A stretch of 64,000 nt of DNA from JANNSX01 sp963741525 (GTDB lineage: Bacteria; Pseudomonadota; Alphaproteobacteria; Rhizobiales; Hyphomicrobiaceae). The notes under the pieces are model-generated. The model made no database searches. It was given only the letters and a program-made list of their open reading frames with translations, and was not told where the DNA came from. Shown piece by piece: positions 53,891-64,000 of this stretch (position 1 is its first letter; every line of letters starts with the position of its first letter). The stretch is from contig CAVUIW010000022.1 in the NCBI GenBank assembly GCA_963741525.1, positions 469,529 to 533,528 of the forward strand, read 5' to 3'. Both the position numbers and the translations under genes were made by a program.

Positions 53891-54241
53891 TCAGAACGAG
53901 ATGTAGACACCGATATGCGGCCGGTGATGCCGGCGGTAGTAATGCCGGCGATAGGGCCGGTAGACGTAGTAGGTCGGGTAGCCGTCGTAGTAGTAGTACG
54001 GCTGATAGCTGTAGTACCGGCTATGGCGATAGCGGCTGCTGTAATAGCGGCCGAGCCGCGCGTGGCGGCGATGCTTGTGCCATTTCTTCCAGCGCTTGCG
54101 GTGAACCGGCATGACGGTTTCAGCCGCCTTCGATGCGAGAGTTTTGCCTGCCTGCGGAAGGGACGCCGCTGAGGCGCCGCCGGGCAATGCAAGCATCAGC
54201 GCGCCCGCCAGTGCGGCGGCCAAGCCAAACTTGCCAATCAT
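53891..54241 (-). CDS. Secreted Tyr/Arg/His-rich protein
   Basis: 116 residues from ATG 54241 (AGAGGAG upstream). The signal peptide is FGLAAALAGALMLALPGGAS, cleaved near ASAAS. After a helical stretch, the second half is made almost entirely of Tyr, Arg, His, Lys and Ser (RKRWKKWHKHRRHARLGRYY, YSYQPYYYYDGYPTYYVYRP, and YRRHYYRRHHRPHIGVYISF at the end). Comparable small Tyr-rich exported proteins are common in Hyphomicrobiales but functionally unknown. Surface adhesion, polyanion or metal binding can be imagined (inference). It has its own terminator, so it is a single-gene unit. Confidence 0.75.
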   Translation of the reverse strand: MIGKFGLAAALAGALMLALPGGASAASLPQAGKTLASKAAETVMPVHRKRWKKWHKHRRHARLGRYYSSRYRHSRYYSYQPYYYYDGYPTYYVYRPYRRHYYRRHHRPHIGVYISF

Positions 54242-54385
54242 GATATGCTCCTCTTTTGGTAACCTGATGGCATGATCCTTCCCCTAGGATGCATGTTACG
54301 CTCGACGTTACGCTCTGTCACCCTTTTCTCTCCCCTCGCCATGCCGCGTTTGCCCCTTCGTGAGAACAGTTGAACGGTTTCGCCC

Positions 54386-55222
54386 ATGAAAAGCTTTGAC
54401 CCAAATCAGGCCCAACTAAACTCCCCGAGCTACAAGCTCGCGGTGGAGGACTTGGATTTCCTCCTCAGCGAGGAAATGCGGGCCATCCGTTTTGCTCTCG
54501 AGTATCAGAAGGCCGAGTGATATCTGCGCGCTTGGGGCGTGCGCTCGACCGTCGTCGTGTTCGGCTCGGCGCGCATTGCCTCGCCCGAAGCCGCCGCCGA
54601 GTTGAGGGCCAAGGCCAGCGGCAAGGCGGCGATCGCCAAGGCCGACAGTCTCGTGCGCCGCTCGAAGTGGTATGCCGAGGCGCGCCAATTCGCGCGCATC
54701 GTGTCGGAGCGCGGCGGGGCGCTGGCAACCGACCACAAGCTGCGCGACAACGTGATTGCCACCGGTGGTGGACCCGGCATCATGGAGGCGGCCAATCGCG
54801 GCGCGAGCGACGCCGGCGCGCCGTCGATCGGCTTCAACATCACGCTGCCGCACGAGCAATTCCCCAACCCGCATTCAACGCCCGAGCTCACCTTCCGGTT
54901 CCACTACTTCGCGATGCGCAAGATGCATCTCGCCATGCGCGCCAATGCCCTCGCCGTGTTTCCGGGCGGTTTCGGCACGCTGGACGAGCTGTTCGAGATC
55001 CTGACGCTGCAGCAGACGGGCAAGGCCCCGCCGATGCCCGTCGTGCTCTTCGGCCGCGACTACTGGAGCCGCCTCATCAACTTCGAGGCGATGGTGGAGG
55101 AAGGCGTCGTCTCCGAGCGTGATCTCAACCTGTTCGAGATCGTCGATACGGCGGAGGAGGCCTGGCGCGTCGTCATGCGGCGCGGTCTCGTCGCCCATGG
55201 CCAGGCCGCGCCGGGGGCCTAG
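54386..55222 (+). pseudogene. LOG-family protein (TIGR00730) with in-frame TGA at codon 45
   Basis: ATG 54386 gives SYKLAVEDLDFLLSEEMRAI, RFALEYQKAE and then TGA (54518-54520). The same frame continues YLRAWGVRSTVVVFGSARIA and contains all LOG motifs: IATGGGPGIMEAANRGASDA and LAVFPGGFGTLDELFEILTL. The upstream 44 codons are a normal part of this long LOG subtype, so a single nonsense change (for example from CGA) interrupts the gene. Translation could restart at GTG 54539, giving 227 residues that retain the catalytic PGGFGTxxE. LOG proteins release the base from nucleoside 5'-monophosphates. The TAG stop (55220-55222) comes from palindrome A7. Confidence 0.85.
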
Positions 55223-55289
55223 TGGCCCGTCACGCCTAAATCGAAAGCGCTCGCGGACATGATGCGATTTAGGCGCGACGGGCCACTTA
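55220..55289. repeat. TAGTG palindrome, copy A7
   Basis: TAGTGGCCCGTCACGCCTAA + ATCG pairs with CGATTTAGGCGCGACGGGCC + ACTTA. The loop AAGCGCTCGCGGACATGATG is the reverse complement of the A1 loop type. Its first TAG is the stop codon of the LOG gene. Confidence 0.85.
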
Positions 55290-55391
55290 GAGCATGCTGC
55301 GATTAAGTGGAATCCGGTTAATCGCGAAAGCATGCGACCAAACAAAGACCTGGAGCGGGCTGGTGCTTCCGACTAAACGCAGCCCGCTCTA
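55288..55391. repeat. TAGAGCATG/GCTCTA double palindrome
   Basis: TAGAGCATGCTGCGATTAAG, TGGAATCCGGTTAATCGCGA and AAGCATGCG form the first hairpin. ACAAAGACCTGGAGCGGGCT with CAGCCCGCTCTA forms the second. This is the general pattern of the abundant Hyphomicrobiales repeats with AAGTGG-AACCGGTT centres, and shares that centre with the D family here. Confidence 0.75.
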
Positions 55392-55522
55392 GCGCCGCAA
55401 AGTCACCCTGACGGGGTCGCAATGCGCATGTCAGTGTTGCGCGTCCTCGAATAGTCTCGGCGGCTTCCTTCCCCCGGCTGTAGTCTGCACACAATGACCC
55501 AGTCCCAGATCATGATGGCGGC

Positions 55523-56566
55523 ATGACCGCGCCTCAGACCCAACGCTCCGGCTATGCGGCCGGCGTCGTCATGCTGCTGCTCGCCGGCACTGTCTGGTCG
55601 ATGATGGGGCTCGGGGTTCGCTTCATCGAGAACGCCTCGCCCCTGCAGATCCTGCTCTACCGCTCGCTCGGCATGATCCCGGCGCTGGCGATCTTCATCG
55701 CCATACGCCATGGCGGGCGGCTCGACCGGGCGCTTGGTCAGGTGGGCACGCCGACCATCCTCGGCAGCCTCGCCCTCGTCTTCGCCTTCGGCGGCAGCAT
55801 CGTCTCGCTGAAGGAGACGACGGTCGCCAATGCGGTGTTCCTGCTCGCGACCGCCCCCTTCTTCGCGGCGATCCTCGGCCGCATCGTGCTCGGCGAGAAA
55901 GTGCGCCTCGCAACCTGGATCACCATCTTCGTCGGCTCCTTCGGCGTCGCCATCATGGTCTATGACGGGCTGTCGGCGGGTAAGCTCGTCGGCAATGTGG
56001 CGGGGCTCGTCTGCGCCCTGTTCTTCGCGATCTTCACCATCGCCATGCGATCGGAGAAGAACGGTGATTCGGTGGTGGCGGTGCTGCTCGGGGGCATCTA
56101 TGCCTCGGTCGCCGCGGGCATCGCGACCTATGTTGCCGGTCAGCCTCTCGTCCTCTCGCTGCACGACATGGCGGTCGCGGTGGCGCTGGGGATCGGCGCG
56201 CTGGGGCTCGGCCTCGTGCTCTACACGCTCGGCTCCCGTCACGTGCCGGCGGCGGAAAGCACGCTGCTGGCGATGACCGAGGTGGTGCTGAGCCCGATCT
56301 GGGTCTGGCTACTCTTCGGCGAGACGGCGGGCGGATTGATGCTCGTGGGCGGCGGCATCCTGCTGGCCGCGCTTCTCGGCAATGCGATCACCGGCGTCAT
56401 CCGCGAGCGGCGGGCGAGACGGCAGCCCGAGCCAGTGCCAGCACCGCGGGCCGGCAGCGGCCACGCGGCGACCCCGCATGCCGCGTGGCCCCCGCTTGGC
56501 AGGCCGTCCGGGCCGCGCTATGCGACTCCGGCGCAACAACCGATCGACAGGGGTTATCGCCGGTGA
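55523..56566 (+). CDS. EamA/DMT-family transporter with Pro-rich tail
   Basis: 347 residues. Ten membrane helices in two EamA repeats (AAGVVMLLLAGTVWSMMGLG ... SLALVFAFGGSIVSLKETTV; VAGLVCALFFAIFTIAMRSE ... AESTLLAMTEVVLSPIWVWL). After GNAITGVIRERRARR about 55 Pro/Arg/Ala-rich residues form a cytoplasmic tail. It probably exports metabolites. Its TGA stop overlaps the GTG of the methyltransferase gene (GTGA, 56563-56566), so both are translated from one message. Confidence 0.88.
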   Translation: MTAPQTQRSGYAAGVVMLLLAGTVWSMMGLGVRFIENASPLQILLYRSLGMIPALAIFIAIRHGGRLDRALGQVGTPTILGSLALVFAFGGSIVSLKETTVANAVFLLATAPFFAAILGRIVLGEKVRLATWITIFVGSFGVAIMVYDGLSAGKLVGNVAGLVCALFFAIFTIAMRSEKNGDSVVAVLLGGIYASVAAGIATYVAGQPLVLSLHDMAVAVALGIGALGLGLVLYTLGSRHVPAAESTLLAMTEVVLSPIWVWLLFGETAGGLMLVGGGILLAALLGNAITGVIRERRARRQPEPVPAPRAGSGHAATPHAAWPPLGRPSGPRYATPAQQPIDRGYRR

Positions 56567-57516
56567 CCAGCTTTCTCGACGCCAAGCTCGCCAAGGGCGA
56601 GACGATCATCCTCGACGGCGGCACCGGCACCGAGATCGAGCGGCGCGGGGCCAAGATGAGCGACGAGATCTGGTGCGCGGCGGCGACGCTCACCGACCAG
56701 TCCATCATCCGTGCCGTGCATCGCGACTATATCCTGGCCGGCGCCGATATCATCGCGGCCAACACCTTCGCCTCCAGCGTCTTCTCGCTCGACTATCACA
56801 ACAAGCTCGACGAGCTGGAAGCGATCGATCGGATGGCGGTGAAACTCGCGCGAGAGGCGGTGGCCGAGGCGAATGTCGAGCGGCCCGTGGCGGTCGCGGG
56901 CTCCTTCTCCGTCATGCGCCCTGTGATCCTCGGCTCCGACCGCTCGATGCCGCCGGATGCCTGGACCGAGGACAAGGCGCGCCCCCTGCTCGCGCGCAAG
57001 GCCAAGGTGCTCAAGGAGGCCGGCGTCGATCTCATCCTGATGGAGATGATGCGGGACGCCGATCATTCGCTCTGGGCGACGCAAGCGGCGATCGAGACGG
57101 GACTGCCGGTCTGGGTCGGCGTCAGCGTCGAGAAGCGAGAAGACGGCAAGCTCGCTGGCTTCGGGCGCAACGATTGTGCCCTCGAGGATTTCATTTCCCC
57201 GTTGATGCAGACGGGTGCCAAGGTTGCATCCGTCATGCATTGCAGCGTCAACGACGTGACGCCCGCGATCGAAATCATCAAGCGGCATTGGCACGGCCCG
57301 CTCGGCGCCTATCCAGAATCCGGCTTCTTCCAGATGCCGAGCTGGCAGTTCGTCGACATCATCGCGCCCGATACGCTCGTCGCCGAGGCGAAGGCCTGGC
57401 TCGCCCAGGGCGTGACACTTCTCGGCGGCTGCTGCGGCATGGGGCCAGAGCATATCGCCGCGCTGAGCGGAGCGTTTGGCGGCTTGCGTACGGATAGCGG
57501 CGCGCGACCGGGGTGA
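56563..57516 (+). CDS. Homocysteine S-methyltransferase-family protein
   Basis: 317 residues from GTG 56563 (AGGGG upstream), overlapping the EamA stop by four bases. It is a TIM barrel of the betaine/S-methylmethionine:homocysteine methyltransferase family, with ETIILDGGTGTEIERRGAKM at the N-terminus. The zinc cysteines are C242-type in VASVMHCSVNDVTPAIEI and the pair in LLGGCCGMGPEHI. The methyl donor may be S-methylmethionine, betaine or another onium compound. Coupling to an EamA transporter suggests that substrate or product crosses the membrane (inference). Confidence 0.88.
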   Translation: MTSFLDAKLAKGETIILDGGTGTEIERRGAKMSDEIWCAAATLTDQSIIRAVHRDYILAGADIIAANTFASSVFSLDYHNKLDELEAIDRMAVKLAREAVAEANVERPVAVAGSFSVMRPVILGSDRSMPPDAWTEDKARPLLARKAKVLKEAGVDLILMEMMRDADHSLWATQAAIETGLPVWVGVSVEKREDGKLAGFGRNDCALEDFISPLMQTGAKVASVMHCSVNDVTPAIEIIKRHWHGPLGAYPESGFFQMPSWQFVDIIAPDTLVAEAKAWLAQGVTLLGGCCGMGPEHIAALSGAFGGLRTDSGARPG

Positions 57517-57560
57517 CGGCTGGGAGGGAGTGCGAGCAATTGCTGACGCGAGCGCGAGGC

Positions 57561-58781
<1,221 letters not shown>

Positions 58782-59101
58782 CTCGTGCCGGTCTCCCATA
58801 TGGCGGTGTTAACCAAGGCGCGCGCGCCCGAGGTTTGCGTCCCTGTTACCAAGTCGCGGCCGGGCGTTACCAGAAAGATCGTGACGGAGGCGCGGCGATC
58901 ATGTGCCGTTCATGAGGCGGCGGTGACATTAGCCAAAGCAAAATAAGTTATCCCCGCAATCCGCAGCCGTGAGAGACTGCGGGATGGCTTGCTGGCCCTG
59001 GGCTTTTGCCCTAGGCCCGGTTGGTGGACGTATCCGAGCTTTGTTGCCGTGGGCGGACGGGCTCGGATAAGGTGGATGACCGGATCGGCTTGGAGCAGAC
59101 G
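58782..59101. other. Gene-free region before the giant secreted protein
   Basis: 320 bp between divergent genes. TATCCGAGC at 59031 is repeated inverted as GCTCGGATA ending at 59069. This could be an operator or a 5' UTR hairpin of the downstream gene. A second small hairpin CCGCAGCCGTGAGAGACTGC + GG is near 58966. No gene is supported. Confidence 0.5.
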
Positions 59102-62100
59102 ATGAATAGGTTGCTGGACCTCGAGACGGCACGCTGGGGCCGCCTGCTGCGTTCCCTGGCGCTCGGCATCGCTCTGGCCGGGGCCGGTCTCGCACCTGCG
59201 GCATTCGCCCAGAGTTCCGAAGGCAATGAAAGCTCCGAGACTGTCGAGGAGACGGTCGAGAGCCAGGACAGCCAAGACAGCCAGGGCGTCGAGAACACCG
59301 AAGTCACGACCGAGGCCGCGGCGACCCAAGACACCGAGGCGAACCCCAACGCATCGAAGTCCCTCCTCGATCCGGGCCAGGTCGTCGTCACCGGCTTCTC
59401 GGGCTCGCTTCTCTCCGACAGCGAAGCGGCGGCCGGCAACGATGCCACCAAGGTCGACGAGACTTTCGTCAACGTCGATGGCGCGGTCGCCCGTATCGTC
59501 GATATCTCGGGCGTGTCTCCGGGCAACACGGTCGCCGGCAACCGGGCGGCCGAGGCCTTCGAGGTTACCGCCCGCGACATCGGCCAGGTTTTCGGCATCG
59601 CGCTCGATCGCGCGCACCAACCCCGATACGGCCAAGCCCGCGCCCAACATCTATCTCTCGGCCACGTCCGCCTATGGCCTGCACGCCGTCGTGCCCGATC
59701 GCGATGGCGACGGCTGGCCCAAGCGCGTCACGACGGGCGATCCGGAAGCAGATTGGATGGAGGGCCTATTCGGCACCGACAAGGGCGGCGGTCCCGGCAC
59801 TATCTGGAAGATCGACGGCGTCACCGGCGAGGTCACGAAGTTCGCCGACATCACGGACAAAGGCGAAGCCAACAGCGGCGCCTCCCTCGGCAACCTCTCG
59901 TACGATATCGAGCACGATCTCCTCTACGTCTCCGACATGGAGACCGGCCACATCTACCGCATCAACATGCAGGGCGAGGTGCTCGACCGCTTCGACCACG
60001 GTGTCGAAGGCCGCGAGGCGGAAGGGCTGCCCGCCTTCGAGGACGATCCGAGCGACCGGGCGGATATCACTTCCCCGCAGTTCAAGTCGGACGACCCGGC
60101 GACCTGGGGCTATGCCCAGCCCTCGCGGCGCGTCTGGGGCCTGAAGGTCTATGCCGGCCGGCTCTACTACGCGGTCGCCGAAGGTCCCGAAATCTGGTCG
60201 ATCGCGCTCGGCGCCGGGGGCGAGTTCGACGGCGCCCGACGCGAGATCGGGCTTCCCGCCGATATCGAGCCCTACGAGATCGCCGATGTCTCCTTCACCT
60301 CCGACGGCATCATGATCCTGGCCCAGCGTCCGCCGGTGACGGGCGCCTACGACTACGTGACGGCGGTGGCGACCGGTCCCGCTCGCGTCATGCGCTACAA
60401 GCCCGGCCCCTCCGATACGGAGCGCTGGGTCGCGGTGCCGGAAGAATATTCCATCGGCGAGCGCGGCGAGTACCGCAACACATCCGGCGGCGTGGCCTTG
60501 GGCTACGCCTTCAAGGCGGAGGGTGGCCTCGACTACGGGCGTTGCGAACAGACACTGTGGACGACGGGCGAGAGCCTGCTGCAGGAGCAGACGCGCGCCA
60601 TCAAGGTCGAGAAGGTGCCAGGCTTCGCGACCAGCGCCGTCGACGGCCTGCAGGGCAATTCCATCGAGGGAATTCGCGAAGGCGATTCCGCGCCGCCGGA
60701 GGATGCACGCTACGTCGACTACGACGGAGCCTATGTCGACAACGGCAGCCGCGGGCATCTGGGCGACGTTGAAATTCCCTATCACTGCGCCGGTGATGCC
60801 GCTGACGCCGGGGAGACCTGGACTCCGGAATACGAGGTCGCCTGGTGGAGCGGCGACTACGCCTCCGATGGCGGCGTCTATCAGGATCTCGACATCGCGG
60901 TGACGAAACGCGCCGTCGGCACTTGCAAGCCCGGCGGCATCTGCCGCTGGGAGATCACCTTCGCCAACGAAGGCGAGACGGTCTACTACGGCCCGGCGGT
61001 ACTGACCGACACGCTATCGACGGAAGCCATGGCGCTCGTCAGCGCCGGGCCCGCGCCCTGGGGCTGCGCGCAATATGGCGCGTCCCTCAACTGTCATCGC
61101 CCGGCCGTCTACCTCAAGCCCGGACGGCATCTGACGCTCTCGGTCTCCTTCCGGCTGTCGTCGAGCTACGGTAAGCCGACGATCCGCAATTGCGCCAAGA
61201 CCAATTGGCTCGCCGGCGACAACGGCAAAGACGCCGTGCGCGCCGTGCAGATGGAGCTGGCGCTGCGCGGCTACTACTCGGGCGAGGTCGACGGCGTCGC
61301 CGGCCCGCAAACGGTCGATGCCGTCGAGACCTTCGAGGCCGATGCCGGAATGAATCCGACCGGCGAGGTCACCAAGGAGCTCGTCATCGCGCTGTTCGGC
61401 CGCGGCGGCTATCGCGGCGGCGACGCCAATCCGGATAACGACGAAGGTTGCGCCGAGCACGCGGTGGACGGCGCCTACAAGCCCAAGAAGCTCTACGAGC
61501 CCAAGCTGGTCGCCTCGGCGGCCTACATCCCGCCGGTCTACTATCCCAAGAGCTTCGTCTGCGAGCCCGGCTACTCCAAGCGCGGCAGCGATTGCGTCCG
61601 CATCTGCCCGCCCGGCACCTGGCGCTCGGGCAACCGCTGCATCTACGACGCGCCCGAGGTCGATGTCATCGTCTGCCATGGCGGCCGTGTGCCGACCTCG
61701 GACGGTGATTGCGCCTGCCCTGCCGGAATGAGCGAAGTCTATACCGGCTACCGCACGCGCTGCGTGTGGCCCGAGCGCATCCGCTGCTACGGCGGCCGCG
61801 TCATCGACGGCGACTGCTTCTGCCCGAACGGTACGGAAGCCTCCAAGACCGGCCGGCGCTCCTATGTCTGCCTGGCCGTCCGCGATATCACCTGCATCGA
61901 CGGCGCCTGGCGGAACGGGCGCTGCGACTGCTCGCTCAACCGCTATCTCGTCAAGCTCGACTCGAGCACCTACCAGTGCGTCCGCCGCTCGAACGAGCCG
62001 ACCTGCTACGGCGGCTACGCCGATGATGGCCGCTGCTACTGCCCTGATCGCACCGATCCCGTGCGGCTCGCCCCTGGCGTCTTTCAGTGCGCCCGCAAGG

Positions 62101-64000
62101 ACACCGACAAGATCACCTGCATCGGCGGGTACGCAAGCGGTGGCGAATGCGTTTGCAACCGCGACTACTACCATCCCGTGCGGTTGAGCCGGAAAGTCTA
62201 CGAGTGCCGGCGCCAGGGCGGCCACGGCGACGACCTCACCTGCATCAACGGCCGCAGCTCGCGATGGCGCCTGTTATTGCCGCGGCGACGACAAGCTCGT
62301 GAAGGTTTCCTCGCGCATCTACCGCTGCGAGGGCGGCGGAGGCGGCGGTGGCGTCGTCTGCCGGGGCGGCGATGTCGTCTCGGGCCGTTGCGTGTGTCCG
62401 AGTGGCACCAGGCGCTCGGCGATCGGCGACAACGCCTATCAGTGCACCAAGACGGGCGGCGGCGGCACGAATGTCACCTGCCTCGGCGGCCAGGCTTCGG
62501 GGAACAAGTGCGCTTGCCCGGCCAATTCCGTGCCGGTCAAGTATGGGCAGAACGCTTATCGCTGTAAGCTGCGCCAATACGGGCGGCCAGGACATCGTCT
62601 GCAAGGGCGGCACGTTCAACGGCAGCCGCTGCCAGTGCCCGGCGGGTAGCCGCGCGGTCATGGTCTCGCGGACCTACTACCGCTGTGTGACGAGCACCGG
62701 CGACGACGTGGGCGGCTCGAACACGGGCGGTGTTACCACGACGCGGATCGGCTGCGCCGGTGGCGAAGTCAACGGCAATACCTGCGTTTGTCCGCAAGGG
62801 ACGACGCGCCAGAAGCTCGCGGCGAACCGGTTCCGTTGCCTGCCGAAGGCGGGCGACGGCGGCGGCACGACGACGCGCATCACCTGCGCCGGCGGCAAGC
62901 TCGATGGGAAGACCTGCATCTGCCCCTCGGGCTCCAAGCGGGTGCAGACCGATACCGGCTATCGCTGCTTTGCGGCCGGCGGCAGCGACAACGCGAATGA
63001 CGGGGCGACGCAAGGCGGCTCGACGAGCGGCGGCGGCACCACGACGCGCATCGGCTGTGCCGGCGGCGAGGTCGACGGCAATGTCTGTGTCTGCCCGCCA
63101 AATACGACGCGCCAGAAGCTCGCGGCGAACCGGTTCCGCTGTGCGCCGAAGGCCGGTGGCAACGATGGCGGCGATCAGCAGCAAGGCGCCAAGGTCGTCT
63201 GCCAGGGCGGCAATCTCGATGGCAACACCTGCAACTGTCCGGCCGGCACCGATCGGCAGCGGCTTGCCGCGAACCGCTTCCGTTGCGTTGCGAAGAAGGC
63301 CTCGGGCAACGGCGATGGCGGCACGCAGGCGAAGATCGTCTGCCAGGGCGGCGATGCCCAGGGCAAGCGCTGCGTCTGTCCGCAGGGCAGCCGCGCCCAG
63401 CAGACCGGCACCAATGCCTATCGCTGCGTGACCAAGGGCGGCGATAATGCCCAGCAGAAGAAGCAGAATGACGAGTCCGAGCAGGCGAAGGTCAAGAAGC
63501 GCCAGCAGCAGCTCGAACAGCAGCAGCAGAAACAGCAGCAGCAACAGCAGAAGAACAAACAACAGCAGCAGAAAAAGAAGCAGCAGCAGGACGAGTCCGC
63601 GCAGCAGCAGGCGAAAAAGCGCCAGCAGCAGCTCGAGCTGCAACAGCAACAACAGTTGAAGAAGCAGCAGCAGCAAAAAAAGAAGGGCGACGATGTCCAG
63701 CAGCAGCAAGCGAAGAAAAAGCAGCAGCAGCTGAAGGAGCTGCAGCAGCAGGAGCAGCAGGCCAAAAAGAAACAGCAGCAGCTTCAGAAACAACAACAGC
63801 AGCAGAAAAAGAAGCAACAGCAACAGCAGGACGGCCAGCAGCAGGGCGGCAACCAGCAGCAAAAGAAGAAAAAGAACAATCAGCAGGGCGGCGGCGGTGG
63901 CGGCGTCCAGTGCATCGGCGGCACGCCCGCCGGCAATCGCTGTAAGTGTCCGCAGGGCCAGCGCGCCGTGCCGGCCGGACCCAAGGTGTTCGCCTGCCAG
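59102..64000 (+). CDS. Giant secreted mosaic protein with Cys-rich repeats and Gln/Lys tract (three frame breaks, runs off window)
   Basis: ATG 59102 (GGAG upstream) starts a signal peptide (LLRSLALGIALAGAGLAPAA, cleavage near AFAQ). An acidic Ser/Glu/Gln linker follows. Next is a propeller-like region (YLSATSAYGLHAVVPDRDGD, KGGGPGTIWKIDGVTGEVTK), about 59600-60900, and a DUF11-like domain (DLDIAVTKRAVGTCKPGGIC, VLTDTLSTEAM). A peptidoglycan-binding-like domain follows (AVRAVQMELALRGYYSGEVD). From 61558 at least 15 repeats of about 35-50 residues run CxGG-x5-G-x-CxCP-x12-YxC. A Gln/Lys-rich coiled-coil-like tract spans 63449-63885, and repeat 16 starts at 63907. Frame changes are needed at about 59610, 62262 and 62570; otherwise repeats are continuous. 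It is probably an envelope or surface protein; the function is unknown. Confidence 0.8.

Noticed and set aside
54518..54520. Selenocysteine codon in the LOG gene
   Set aside because: LOG enzymes have no Cys/Sec at this N-terminal position, and I see no SECIS-like hairpin directly after it.
62537..63862. Leu-rich 441-residue minus-strand frame resembling a membrane protein
   Set aside because: It is the reverse complement of the Gln/Lys-coding CAG/AAG runs, so poly-Leu is a coding artefact.

Overview
The window reads as one chromosomal stretch of a GC-rich alphaproteobacterium, most probably of the order Hyphomicrobiales (Rhizobiales). The reasons are the pdxJ-acpS-lepB-rnc-era operon, CTP synthase beside SecG, a giant AsmA protein, a single HU gene, and intergenic palindromes of the TAGAGCATG/CATGCTC kind that are common in that order. 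No plasmid, prophage or CRISPR locus is visible.

Layout. 0-2.7 kb: trigger factor (partial), tRNA-Leu(UAG), a FecR-domain protein, HU and a small unknown gene. 3-13.1 kb: several C-N bond hydrolases: a frameshifted histone-deacetylase-like amidohydrolase, both subunits of N,N-dimethylformamidase, an arginase-family protein with an altered metal site, and an amidase. Between them lie a lipoprotein, a GST, a secreted caspase-like protein and an M15 peptidase. 13-21 kb: two unknown genes (one broken), pyrG, secG and a 1288-residue AsmA protein. 21-31.4 kb: a UvrD/PcrA helicase, a decayed PIN-domain islet, then a catabolic cluster (D-amino-acid dehydrogenase, Asp/Glu racemase-like protein, flavoprotein, VOC protein, DUF1989) and a CPBP protease. 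Most genes here carry frame breaks. 31.5-38.7 kb: an intact housekeeping block ending with gyrA. 39-41.8 kb: a DUF1993 gene followed by an IS5-family element, a roughly 160-bp MITE-like palindrome and an IS630-family element. 42-53.3 kb: EamA and CDF transporters, an SGNH-hydrolase-like protein, an SDR-DoxX fusion with DUF2269, ssb, a membrane pentapeptide-repeat protein, a LysR regulator, a cupin and a half-size EamA protein. 53.9-58.8 kb: a Tyr/Arg/His-rich secreted protein, a LOG-family gene with an in-frame TGA, an EamA exporter overlapping a homocysteine S-methyltransferase homologue, and nhaA. 59.1-64 kb: a very large secreted mosaic protein (propeller-like region, DUF11-like domain, peptidoglycan-binding-like domain, at least 16 four-Cys repeats and a long Gln/Lys tract) that runs off the window.

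Two patterns cross the window. First, short palindromic elements of several families fill the intergenic spaces. One family of seven copies keeps its ends, a one-sided bulge and a loop core while the paired stems differ completely in sequence. In six genes the TAG stop codon is provided by, or is the insertion point of, such an element or an IS. Second, about twenty apparent single-base indels are concentrated at 3-14 kb, 23-31 kb and 59-63 kb, while long genes elsewhere are clean. Local sequence error and local decay cannot be separated from sequence alone.
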